This document shows positions 35,177 to 41,809 of a DNA stretch of 43,831 nucleotides, piece after piece. The notes under the pieces were generated by a model. That model was not told where the DNA came from, made no database searches, and saw only the letters and a list, made by a program, of their open reading frames with translations. The translations under genes and the position numbers were made by a program. Position 1 is the first letter of the stretch. The number at the start of each line of letters is the position of its first letter. Location of the stretch: assembly GCA_016199065.1 (NCBI GenBank), contig JACQHK010000047.1, positions 1-43,831 on the forward strand, in the 5' to 3' direction. The stretch is from Candidatus Microgenomates bacterium. GTDB lineage: Bacteria > Patescibacteriota > Microgenomatia > JACPZF01.

Positions 35177-35530
35177 TCATCCAGCACAAATACCGTTGGG
35201 CACCGGTTTTTCCGGCATAGCCAGTACGGGAATCAGGTCATTAGCATAACCAATATCAAAAATCATTCCTTCGGAATACTCATCCATCATCTTGCGCGGC
35301 TCAAGATTTACCACAAACAAAGCTTGTTTCCCCTTAATTTCTTTTGGATTTTCCCGCTCTTTTTTCATTCCCACCAGGATTTTTCTGGTAAAGTCTCCGA
35401 AATTTACTGTCAGACGAACTAATTTGTCAGATTTTTCTACATCTTCAACTTTTTCAATTGTCTCCACGCGGATGTCAATTTTTTCCAAATCGGAAAATTT
35501 GATGGTTGGTTTAACCGGTAAGTTTTTCAT
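35177..35530 (-). CDS. Stand-alone tRNA-binding (EMAP/CsaA-like) domain protein
   Basis: OB-fold tRNA-binding domain, as in the C-terminus of methionyl-tRNA synthetase or in CsaA: KIDIRVETIEKVEDVEKSDKL, RKILVGMKK, GKQALFVVNLEPRKMMDEYSEGM. At 117 residues it is only the domain itself. It might act in trans for a MetG that lacks it, or as a chaperone-like CsaA. It starts 1 bp after the preceding gene's stop and lies 20 bp upstream of pbpC, so it is in the pbpC-macroglobulin operon. Confidence 0.88.
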   Translation of the reverse strand: MKNLPVKPTIKFSDLEKIDIRVETIEKVEDVEKSDKLVRLTVNFGDFTRKILVGMKKERENPKEIKGKQALFVVNLEPRKMMDEYSEGMIFDIGYANDLIPVLAMPEKPVPNGICAG

Positions 35531-35531
35531 T

Positions 35532-36473
35532 TTATTGAAATGGAATTAACTGTTTTAAACTACCGGTTTGCATGTCGAAAAAGGCAATTGAAGATAAGTA
35601 TTCAAGATCAGAACCTGCGCTTTCAAAACCCCCCACCTCTACGATCATCGTTGGTTTTTCTATTCCATAAATCCCCCTTAAGCGTCCCATTGCATTACCG
35701 CTTTTAGTAACTGCTGGTAATTGATTTCTGCGCTGTAGAAAATCTCCTGTCAGTTTAATTTTTTTACCGTCCGTTAAACCATACACTGAAACTGACTCGC
35801 CCCCACCATAACCCCGGCACTCTGAATACAAAATGACATATCCGTTTTTATCCTGTAAGTTTAGTACTGGCCCATAGAACTGCGTTCCTACTGTTTGAAC
35901 GTTTCTTAAATCACAAAAATCGTTTGCGTCTTTACTATTAGAGCTCATGGCATTAATTAGCTCTATTTGTTGAGTTTTTGATAAAAGGAAAACGGAATTA
36001 TATTCCGACATTGTCTCAACCTCAATAATCCATCCACTTTGTGGAATATATTTACTTGTATTTGTCGCTTCTTTTAATTTAATGTTAAAAGCATCTTTAA
36101 TTTTTTCTTTGGGAAATTTTTCCTTAAATTCGGGGAAGTGGGCTAAATTATTATTGTCTAAATTTATATCCTCAGTTAAGAACGATTCCGTTCTTTTTTC
36201 TATTTCTCGTTCTTTCTCTGACAAGCGTGGGGTAGGGCTATATTTAATAGGTTGTATTGTAATAGCTTCATTGGTGTATGAAACTACTGGCTGGGTTATT
36301 CTGGCTGACGATTGATAATTTGATTGTTTTCGAGAAGGGTAATTATTAACAAAATAGTTAATGAGAAAAAAAATAAAAAATCCTATGAAAATTCCACCCG
36401 ATAGGATTAAAAACAATTGGAAAAAATTTTTATTATTAGAAATACCTGAAAAATCTTGTTCTAATTCATTCAT
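35532..36473 (-). CDS. Single-pass membrane protein of unknown function
   Basis: Not recognised. A cytoplasmic tail of about 17 residues, a strong transmembrane helix (about 18-42, LFLILSGGIFIGFFIFFLINYFV), then a Ser/Thr/Pro-rich linker and an extracytoplasmic domain with INLDNNNLAHFPEFKEKF and a beta-rich part (GPVLNLQDKNGYVILYSECRGYGGGESVSVYGLTDG; RGIYGIEKPTMIVEVGGFES). The last part has the rhythm of a beta-propeller or lipocalin-like sheet, but this is only an impression. First gene of the tRNA-binding/PBP1C/macroglobulin operon. No Shine-Dalgarno seen. Confidence 0.65.
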   Translation of the reverse strand: MNELEQDFSGISNNKNFFQLFLILSGGIFIGFFIFFLINYFVNNYPSRKQSNYQSSARITQPVVSYTNEAITIQPIKYSPTPRLSEKEREIEKRTESFLTEDINLDNNNLAHFPEFKEKFPKEKIKDAFNIKLKEATNTSKYIPQSGWIIEVETMSEYNSVFLLSKTQQIELINAMSSNSKDANDFCDLRNVQTVGTQFYGPVLNLQDKNGYVILYSECRGYGGGESVSVYGLTDGKKIKLTGDFLQRRNQLPAVTKSGNAMGRLRGIYGIEKPTMIVEVGGFESAGSDLEYLSSIAFFDMQTGSLKQLIPFQ

Positions 36474-36588
36474 GATTAGACGAAAAAAATAATTATTTTA
36501 TAATACCATATAATGACTGTTTTAAATTTATCCTGATTGTAAAACCTCTAACGACAATCTTCTAAATATTTTTAGTGTATTGAAAAAA

Positions 36589-37056
36589 TTATATCATTAC
36601 CGGCTCTTCCGTTTTTACCAATTCTTTTGGGCTCATGATAAAAGAGATGTCGTTTTTACCCACGTTAAGATAAATCTCGTCTTCGTTTAAGAAATCTTTA
36701 TCCAAAATTAACCTGATGTCAAAAACCTTACCCAAGGAAGGAACTTCTCCATAAATACATCCCGTCACTGATTTTAATTCTTCTAAATTCGCCATTCTTA
36801 CCTTACGTGCGTTTAGTATTTCTTTAATTTTATCAAGGTCTGCTCTTTTTTGTGCCGGAATGGCGAGCATGGCGAAATATTCACCTGTTGAACCATACAC
36901 TTTAATCAATAAACTTTTTGCCTGTTGTTCATACCGGCATTTGAGGGCATTGTGATATTCTTCGGCTGATGCTCCCGGAGCATGCTGTACTTCCCTGTGG
37001 GGAATTTGTTTTTCCTCGAAATATTTTTTGATTTTTTGATAGGTTATCTCTGACAT
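36589..37056 (-). CDS. YbaK/ProX-type aminoacyl-tRNA deacylase domain protein
   Basis: Free-standing editing domain that hydrolyses mischarged tRNA (YbaK/EbsC/ProXp superfamily): RYEQQAKSLLIKVYG with the conserved Lys, YFAMLAIPAQKRADLDKIKEIL, VRMANLEELKSVTGCIYGEVPSLG matching the GxVxPFG-type loop, and DISFIMSPKELVK at the end. 155 residues is the normal size. Which amino acid it edits is not decidable. A clean Shine-Dalgarno (aaggag) is preceded by an intrinsic terminator inside its leader, suggesting attenuation. Confidence 0.85.
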   Translation of the reverse strand: MSEITYQKIKKYFEEKQIPHREVQHAPGASAEEYHNALKCRYEQQAKSLLIKVYGSTGEYFAMLAIPAQKRADLDKIKEILNARKVRMANLEELKSVTGCIYGEVPSLGKVFDIRLILDKDFLNEDEIYLNVGKNDISFIMSPKELVKTEEPVMI

Positions 37057-37065
37057 TTTGTCTCC

Positions 37066-37094
37066 TTATAAAAAAGAGCCTCTCGCGGGAGAGG
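37066..37094 (-). terminator. Intrinsic terminator in the leader of the YbaK-like gene
   Basis: Minus strand CCTCTC-CCGC-GAGAGG (37079-37094) followed by ctcttttttata, immediately before the aaggag ribosome site. Because no gene ends just upstream on this strand, the hairpin interrupts the gene's own leader and could be a transcription attenuator. Confidence 0.65.
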
Positions 37095-37262
37095 TTTGAT
37101 TTAAAATTATTTCTTTCTCTCCGGCACTAAAAACCAACTCCGAGAAGGAGAAGATTAAGGCTTAAAAGAGAAAGTGATTGAAACATCAGAAGAATTTTAA
37201 CAAACAAATATAGATGTTGCAAATGTGCATTTTTTTGATCTTAGAGCTAAAATACAATCCAT

Positions 37263-37886
37263 ATGTCAGCGGAACTAGAAAAACTATTGGCAGATTATCG
37301 CACGGGACTTTCCGGCTTTGCCATTCCTGATGTGGCACCTGACATTGATGCTGCCAAAGAAATGGATAGGCGATTAGTAACGGCCATCATTGCTCTTCAA
37401 AAATCTTTACAGCCGAACCAACGGTTAATATTAATGGCAAAATTGTCAGCCGAAAACTTTGATGATGATGAAAGAAACAAAGTCAATCGATATGCCGATG
37501 AAGTAAAATGGGCGCCTGTTGATTTTACACAACATTTAAAACAGTTGGTTGAAAAGGGGAAAGCTGCCTTGGAAGAACAAGTAGATTGGGATAAACCTCC
37601 TGCGGAAATAGAAGTTGTTATTCCTCCTAATATGTATCCAGAAATGGAAGTGGACGGGGATTCTTCCAGAAGAGACCAATACAATTTTTTAGCTGCGTCA
37701 CAAATTTTTTTAAGACCGGTTGATTTTCGCGTACCCTTGCTGGGAATTAATCCAACGGGAGGATTTCCTGCAATGGACGAGTTGTGTCTTCATCCTTCTG
37801 TTATCACGGGCTTTCGTATCGAAACAACAAATAACGTTAGCGTCACTTCCCAGGTACAATTTCGCCTGCCGCAACCAGCAAGTTAA
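37263..37886 (+). CDS. Hypothetical protein, soluble, 207 residues
   Basis: Not recognised. Helical N-terminal half (KEMDRRLVTAIIALQKSLQPNQRLILMAKL), then a Pro-rich hinge (PPAEIEVVIPPNMYPEMEVDG) and a beta-rich C-terminal half with FLRPVDFRVPLLGINPTGGFPAMDEL. No signal peptide or membrane helix. A TAAAAT box ends 9 nt before the ATG and there is no Shine-Dalgarno, so it is probably nearly leaderless. It converges with the next gene, 2 bp between stop codons, and is the only plus-strand gene in this neighbourhood. Confidence 0.65.
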   Translation: MSAELEKLLADYRTGLSGFAIPDVAPDIDAAKEMDRRLVTAIIALQKSLQPNQRLILMAKLSAENFDDDERNKVNRYADEVKWAPVDFTQHLKQLVEKGKAALEEQVDWDKPPAEIEVVIPPNMYPEMEVDGDSSRRDQYNFLAASQIFLRPVDFRVPLLGINPTGGFPAMDELCLHPSVITGFRIETTNNVSVTSQVQFRLPQPAS

Positions 37887-37888
37887 TC

Positions 37889-38737
37889 TTATTTCCCTTT
37901 TTTATTATCGATATATTTTTTGGCAACTTTAACAGCAATACTTCCTCCGGGAATTAAAATCCCGGCCGCATCGGCTCCTAAATCAAAAAGGAAATCCTGG
38001 TCAAGCACTTTGCCGAAATACTCTTTAAAAGTCCGGTTGCCGGAACGGAATTCTCCGGTTAATCCGTCAATTTCAATAATTCCTTCCTTTCCTTTTGATT
38101 TCCAGCGATACTGAAATGCATAAACAGGACGATAGTAAAGATCAACGCATTCTACTTTTACCTCTTCCTCCAAAATTTTATCAGCCTGAATCCCTTTAAT
38201 CATTTTGGAAAGTGAATCGCGCATAATCGCTGAAACTCTGGCCTGGGGAGGAACTAAAATAGATCCTTCAGGAACGCTTTTTTCCAATTTTCCCTTAACT
38301 ACTGTTGGCGAAAGCGAAAGGTATTTGCGTAACTCCGGCTGTGTGTGACCGGAAACTCCGCTGACAAAAACTTCCTCTTCTTCATCCTGTTGGCAGTGTT
38401 CTAAAACAGAAGTATGAAAATGTCCGTTAGTTACTTCATATTTAGTTTTTTGCAGCGTTACGGCTTTTACTTCCGGACCACTCACTTCCACCTGGTAATC
38501 TGCAGTTCTTTCATAAACATATCGGGCTTTAGCCACCACATGCCAAAATGGCTGATAACGATGCTCCTGATAAACCAGCTCAAAATCTTCATCCTTGGGA
38601 CGGGATAAAAAACTGGTTACCTTACTGATAGCATCAAAGGCCATGGTCTTTTTCTCCCATGACTTCTGCTTGGCTTCTTCCGGAGTTAACTGATCAGAAA
38701 AAAGAAGTATTCTTTGGTCTGCAACGTTAATTTGCAT
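37889..38737 (-). CDS. Hypothetical protein, 282 residues, with YYRPVYAF-type repeat region
   Basis: Not recognised as a family. The segments YQPFWHVVAKARYVYER and LYYRPVYAFQYRWKSKGKEGIIEIDGLTGEF resemble a module seen in various bacterial proteins in which an aromatic strand pair precedes a D-G-TG turn. An HCQQDEEEEVFVSG acidic stretch lies in the middle. The C-terminus ends in a hydrophobic helix (DLGADAAGILIPGGSIAVKVAKKYI) that could lie on or in the membrane. It lies between the convergent gene and the tRNA-Arg. Confidence 0.65.
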   Translation of the reverse strand: MQINVADQRILLFSDQLTPEEAKQKSWEKKTMAFDAISKVTSFLSRPKDEDFELVYQEHRYQPFWHVVAKARYVYERTADYQVEVSGPEVKAVTLQKTKYEVTNGHFHTSVLEHCQQDEEEEVFVSGVSGHTQPELRKYLSLSPTVVKGKLEKSVPEGSILVPPQARVSAIMRDSLSKMIKGIQADKILEEEVKVECVDLYYRPVYAFQYRWKSKGKEGIIEIDGLTGEFRSGNRTFKEYFGKVLDQDFLFDLGADAAGILIPGGSIAVKVAKKYIDNKKGK

Positions 38738-38814
38738 AAATTAGAAATTATCAAAAAGTATTTATTTATTACTTATTATAATATACTTTTAAAAATCCTC
38801 GATAACTATAATTT

Positions 38815-38823
38815 TGTTATAAT
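38815..38823 (+). promoter_or_regulatory. Candidate extended -10 box upstream of the tRNA cluster
   Basis: TGTTATAAT, 66 nt before tRNA-Arg(GCG). A second AT box (TTATAAAT) lies right next to the tRNA, so the true start is uncertain. Confidence 0.35.
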
Positions 38824-38888
38824 AACGATGTTAATGGGGTAATTTTGACGTTGTGTCAACCCTAACCTGACTGTCACGTTTTATAAAT

Positions 38889-38961
38889 GCGCCCGTAGCT
38901 TAATGGATAGAGCATCAGCTTGCGGAGCTGGCGGTTGCGAGTTCAACTCTCGCCGGGCGCG
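38889..38961 (+). tRNA. tRNA-Arg, anticodon GCG
   Basis: Perfect 7-bp acceptor stem GCGCCCG/CGGGCGC, T stem GCGAG/CTCGC with TTCAACT loop, anticodon loop TTGCGGA. Anticodon GCG (38922-38924) reads CGC/CGU. Most bacteria use A34-inosine (ACG) here. CCA is not encoded. Confidence 0.95.
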
Positions 38962-39070
38962 CCTCACTTCGTTCGGCGTAAACGCCTTCTGTCATTTGGA
39001 AATAAGACGTAAGCGCTGGTTTACCCTGAGGAGTGAAATGAGCGAACACATTCGCTACGCTCAGTGTAAA

Positions 39071-39156
39071 GGAGGGTTGGCCGAGCGGTTCAAGGCGACG
39101 GTCTCGAAAACCGTTCTCCCGTAAGGGAGGCACAGGTTCGAATCCTGTACCCTCCG
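39071..39156 (+). tRNA. tRNA-Ser, anticodon CGA
   Basis: Acceptor GGAGGGT/ACCCTCC, long variable arm (ttctcccgtaagggaggc), loop CTCGAAA. Reads UCG. Discriminator G, no encoded CCA. It is transcribed toward the NUDIX gene 23 bp later. Confidence 0.96.
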
Positions 39157-39179
39157 CATTAACATTTACGAATGAAATT

Positions 39180-39632
39180 ATGCCATTACAACAAAGACAT
39201 ACTTCCCGGGAATTCTCTGCCGGAGGGATAGTTTACAAAAAAAAAGATAGCGAAGTTAAATGGCTGGTAGTACAGCATTCTTTACACAAGCGCTGGATCT
39301 TTCCCAAAGGTTTGATTGGCGATAACGTCGATGGCGAAACTAAAGAACAAACTGCCTTGCGGGAAGTTGAAGAAGAAGGCGGAATTAAAGCGAGGATTGC
39401 TTTGGATAAACCTTTTACCACGACCTATTTTTATATTTTCAAAGGTACCAGAATTTTCAAAACAGTCTATTTTTACTTGATGGAATATGTCTCGGGCGAC
39501 ATTAAAGACCACGATTTTGAAGTTTCTGAAGCGAAATGGTTGACGGAAGAAGAAGTTTTAGAAACTCTTAGCTTTCCGGCTGATAAAAAAATGTTTTTAG
39601 AAGCAAAAGAGTTTGTTAAAGAAAAAGTGTAG
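39180..39632 (+). CDS. NUDIX hydrolase
   Basis: Cleaves a nucleoside diphosphate linked to another moiety. A perfect Nudix box, GX5EX7REVXEEXG (GDNVDGETKEQTALREVEEEGG, about residues 47-69), binds the metal. EFSAGGIVYKK at the start and WIFPKGLIG before the box are typical of the diadenosine polyphosphate (Ap4A)-type branch. 150 residues, single domain. It lies inside the tRNA cluster, in the same direction. Substrate not certain. Confidence 0.95.
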   Translation: MPLQQRHTSREFSAGGIVYKKKDSEVKWLVVQHSLHKRWIFPKGLIGDNVDGETKEQTALREVEEEGGIKARIALDKPFTTTYFYIFKGTRIFKTVYFYLMEYVSGDIKDHDFEVSEAKWLTEEEVLETLSFPADKKMFLEAKEFVKEKV

Positions 39633-39648
39633 GGAAAATCGTTGGGAA

Positions 39649-39663
39649 TCCCGCTGAGCGGGA
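39649..39663 (+). terminator. Hairpin between the NUDIX gene and tRNA-Arg(CCG)
   Basis: TCCCGC-TGA-GCGGGA, 17 nt past the NUDIX stop. No T-run, so it may be a weak terminator or a processing signal. Confidence 0.4.
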
Positions 39664-39673
39664 GTCCTAAATA

Positions 39674-39745
39674 GCTCCTGTAGCTTAACGGATAGAGTAC
39701 CGGCCTCCGAAGCTGGTGATACCAGTTCGATTCTGGTCAGGAGCG
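39674..39745 (+). tRNA. tRNA-Arg, anticodon CCG
   Basis: Acceptor GCTCCTG/CAGGAGC, T loop TTCGATT, anticodon loop CTCCGAA. Reads CGG. No encoded CCA. Confidence 0.95.
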
Positions 39746-39773
39746 CCGCAGTAGGTTAAAATACTTCATTCTA

Positions 39774-39860
39774 GGAGAGGTCGCATAGCGGACTAGTGCG
39801 CGCGCTTGGAGAGCGCGTGTGGCTGCAAGGCTACCGCGGGTTCGAATCCCGCCCTCTCCG
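39774..39860 (+). tRNA. tRNA-Ser, anticodon GGA
   Basis: Acceptor GGAGAGG/CCTCTCC, long variable arm, anticodon loop TTGGAGA. Reads UCC/UCU. Discriminator G, no encoded CCA. Directly followed by inverted-repeat arm A. Confidence 0.95.
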
Positions 39861-39951
39861 CAGCGTAAGAACGTTAATTTTGTTTCACAAAATTTTACGT
39901 TCAACGCTACTGTCGCGTTTAAATTGGAAAGTAATTTATAACGTGATGCTG
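39859..39951 (+). repeat. 93-bp inverted repeat, arm A (partner 43528-43620)
   Basis: It begins at the 3' end of tRNA-Ser(GGA). It contains a hairpin (39869-39902, GAACGT...ACGTTC, probably the tRNA terminator) and a second decayed dyad (GTCGCGTTTAAATT...). It is the reverse complement of arm B with about eleven differences by eye. Confidence 0.85.
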
Positions 39952-39988
39952 AAGAGGATAAGGCAGCCAATCTACTTGGAGATAGTCT

Positions 39989-40546
39989 TTAGCTCGTTTT
40001 TTCCAGAGGTACTTTGCGGGAAAGCCAATCGGCTGCATTATCAATCCAGGTCATAACCGGTTTTTCTCTAAAAGAAAGGTGTTTTCCTAACTCCGCTTTA
40101 ATCTTTTCTTTTTCTGTTTCGGGAATCAAAATAATTAATCTTCCGGGAAATTTCAATTTAGTATTAACATTAAGAATCGAGGCCCCCCAATGGGAAGAAA
40201 AATAAAAGTCCTTCAGCTCTGTCCAAAGATAGCTTTTACTTCCGGTGTTTATTCCCTCGGTGGTGATTTCATGTTCTACTTCTTCGGGAGGAACGGTGGC
40301 TAAAACGTAACTTACAAACATCAAGGCTAAAATAACTCCGATTAAAAGAAATTCTTTTATAAAAAGAAGAATTACTCCGATCAAAAAAACGATGGCGGCT
40401 ATGGTAGTAAAATAATCCCTACTTCTTCTTTTAAAAGGTCTCGAAGGGCTTCTCCAGGTAAGCAAGGTTTTGATCTCTTTGGGTTCCTGAGAAACAGCCG
40501 TTGGGCGAAACTCAGCAACCGAAGGTTTTTTGTTTAATCCAAACAT
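39989..40546 (-). CDS. Two-helix membrane protein of unknown function
   Basis: Not recognised. Positively charged N-terminus (RRSRDYFTT), two adjacent hydrophobic helices (about 48-64 and 66-83) forming a hairpin, then a soluble domain (EVEHEITTEGINTGSKSYLWTELKDFYFSSHWGASIL) that looks like a PH-like/YcxB-type beta-sheet domain, in which such helix hairpins are common. A good Shine-Dalgarno (aaagga) precedes the ATG. It is the last of three minus-strand genes inside the inverted repeat. Confidence 0.7.
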   Translation of the reverse strand: MFGLNKKPSVAEFRPTAVSQEPKEIKTLLTWRSPSRPFKRRSRDYFTTIAAIVFLIGVILLFIKEFLLIGVILALMFVSYVLATVPPEEVEHEITTEGINTGSKSYLWTELKDFYFSSHWGASILNVNTKLKFPGRLIILIPETEKEKIKAELGKHLSFREKPVMTWIDNAADWLSRKVPLEKTS

Positions 40547-40603
40547 TAATTTTTCCTTTCATCTAACAGAATATATCAAACTGAAAAATCTGTAAATCAG
40601 TTG

Positions 40604-41782
40604 TTATTTTTTCTTAACTGTTTTTGAAACATGACTGGTCTTTAAAGAGGCCAAAAAACCCCCCAATCCCCAGGGAAGAGTAAAAAACGAAATTAAAAAA
40701 CCCAGAACCGGAATCCAAGTCAATAAATAATAAAGCACCGATCCCAGAACTAAAGACCAGGCAAGCGATTCGCTTTTTTCTCTTGCAAACTGTTCCAAAA
40801 GTTTTTTGCCTAAGAAACAAAAGACGTAAATTCGACCGGCAAAAAGACAAAGGAGAAAAAGCAAAATGGCGAAAATCGCAAAGGGTATACCGATAATGGT
40901 TAAAATACTAAATACTATGGCGATGGGCACGACCAAAATGACTAAAACACCCAGAAAAAAAGTAGCTAGGGGATTTTGTATCATCTTTTCTTGACCGATT
41001 CTAATTTTTCCCGACAAGAAATAAAGAAGAACAAGACCAAAGACTAACGAAAGGAGAAAAGAAATGAGACGTGATGTGTCCTGAAGGCGATTTGTAGACA
41101 CAAACTTTGTCGGTTGCTGATCGGTTTCGGCAAAAGGTTTTGACCAGGTTACTTTTCCGGCAATTTTTGTTTGATCAGAAATTTCGGCTTCTTTTTCGCT
41201 TTCGTAAGAAAAATTTCCTAGAATTCTTGCCTTGTCACCAACCCTAACAGATTGTGCCTTTATCTCAACATCCTGATTGGCACTTCCGTTAAAAAATAAG
41301 TCCTGCGCCCATCCGGAAACTTTTTTACCCAACAATCCGGAGATTTCTGCTTGTTGTACGCCGAAAAATGATTCACCTTCAACCGCAGAAGTGTTATATA
41401 AAATAAGTCTTTGGGCAAAAACCGTTAAATTCCTGGTTACCTGCTGAAAAATCTCTACATCCTGAGCAACGGCCCGGACACTGCCGCTTACACTTCCCTG
41501 AACTTTTAAGTCTTGAGCCAAACATAAAATATCACCATTAACATTGCCTCTAACGATAACGTTTTGACCTGCACAAAAAAGATCTCCGTTAACGTTAGAG
41601 TCAATAGTGAGTGACTGTCCGGTGATTACTAAACTCTCGTTGACTGCTTCGTTGGCAGAAACATCTACTACGTCACCCTTTTTCACTTCTACTGCAAAAG
41701 AATAAGTTGTGCTAACTAAAAAAAGCAAAACAAAAATTAAGGAAGTAAGAAAGAGAATCACAATATTTTTGTTCATAGCCAT
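40604..41782 (-). CDS. Bactofilin-like polymer-forming domain fused to a four-helix membrane domain
   Basis: Signal anchor at about 6-28. The region 35-210 is a right-handed beta-helix-like repeat in which GDLFCAGQNVIVRGNVNGDILCLAQDLKVQGSVSGSVR repeats about every 18-20 residues, as in bactofilins and polymer-forming proteins. Then four transmembrane helices (about 230-370). Known relatives form scaffolds that organise the envelope; here the repeat would face outside. The start may be the second Met (MNKN, 41776), because a TATAAT box (41787-41792) lies 10 nt before it and only 4 nt before the annotated ATG. Confidence 0.8.
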   Translation of the reverse strand: MAMNKNIVILFLTSLIFVLLFLVSTTYSFAVEVKKGDVVDVSANEAVNESLVITGQSLTIDSNVNGDLFCAGQNVIVRGNVNGDILCLAQDLKVQGSVSGSVRAVAQDVEIFQQVTRNLTVFAQRLILYNTSAVEGESFFGVQQAEISGLLGKKVSGWAQDLFFNGSANQDVEIKAQSVRVGDKARILGNFSYESEKEAEISDQTKIAGKVTWSKPFAETDQQPTKFVSTNRLQDTSRLISFLLSLVFGLVLLYFLSGKIRIGQEKMIQNPLATFFLGVLVILVVPIAIVFSILTIIGIPFAIFAILLFLLCLFAGRIYVFCFLGKKLLEQFAREKSESLAWSLVLGSVLYYLLTWIPVLGFLISFFTLPWGLGGFLASLKTSHVSKTVKKK

Positions 41783-41786
41783 AAAT

Positions 41787-41792
41787 ATTATA
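41787..41792 (-). promoter_or_regulatory. -10 box (TATAAT) of the bactofilin-like gene, leaderless
   Basis: TATAAT 10 nt before the ATG at 41776, within gggatgtataatattt. It leaves no space for a Shine-Dalgarno and favours the downstream Met as the start. Confidence 0.5.
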
Positions 41793-41809
41793 CATCCCCA
41801 CCCTAGCCT

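Noticed and set aside
37057-37262. T-box riboswitch upstream of the YbaK-like gene
   Set aside because: No T-box sequence (RGGTGGNACCRCG-like) or stem I specifier found, only a terminator; attenuation remains possible but not as a T-box.
38961-39070. Small RNA between tRNA-Arg(GCG) and tRNA-Ser(CGA)
   Set aside because: Short hairpins (ggcgtaaacgcc, gcgaacacattcgc) exist, but they are of the kind common in spacers and no conserved RNA fold is recognisable.
38903-39133. ORFs on both strands across the tRNA-Arg and tRNA-Ser genes
   Set aside because: They run through clear tRNA genes and show no protein-like pattern.
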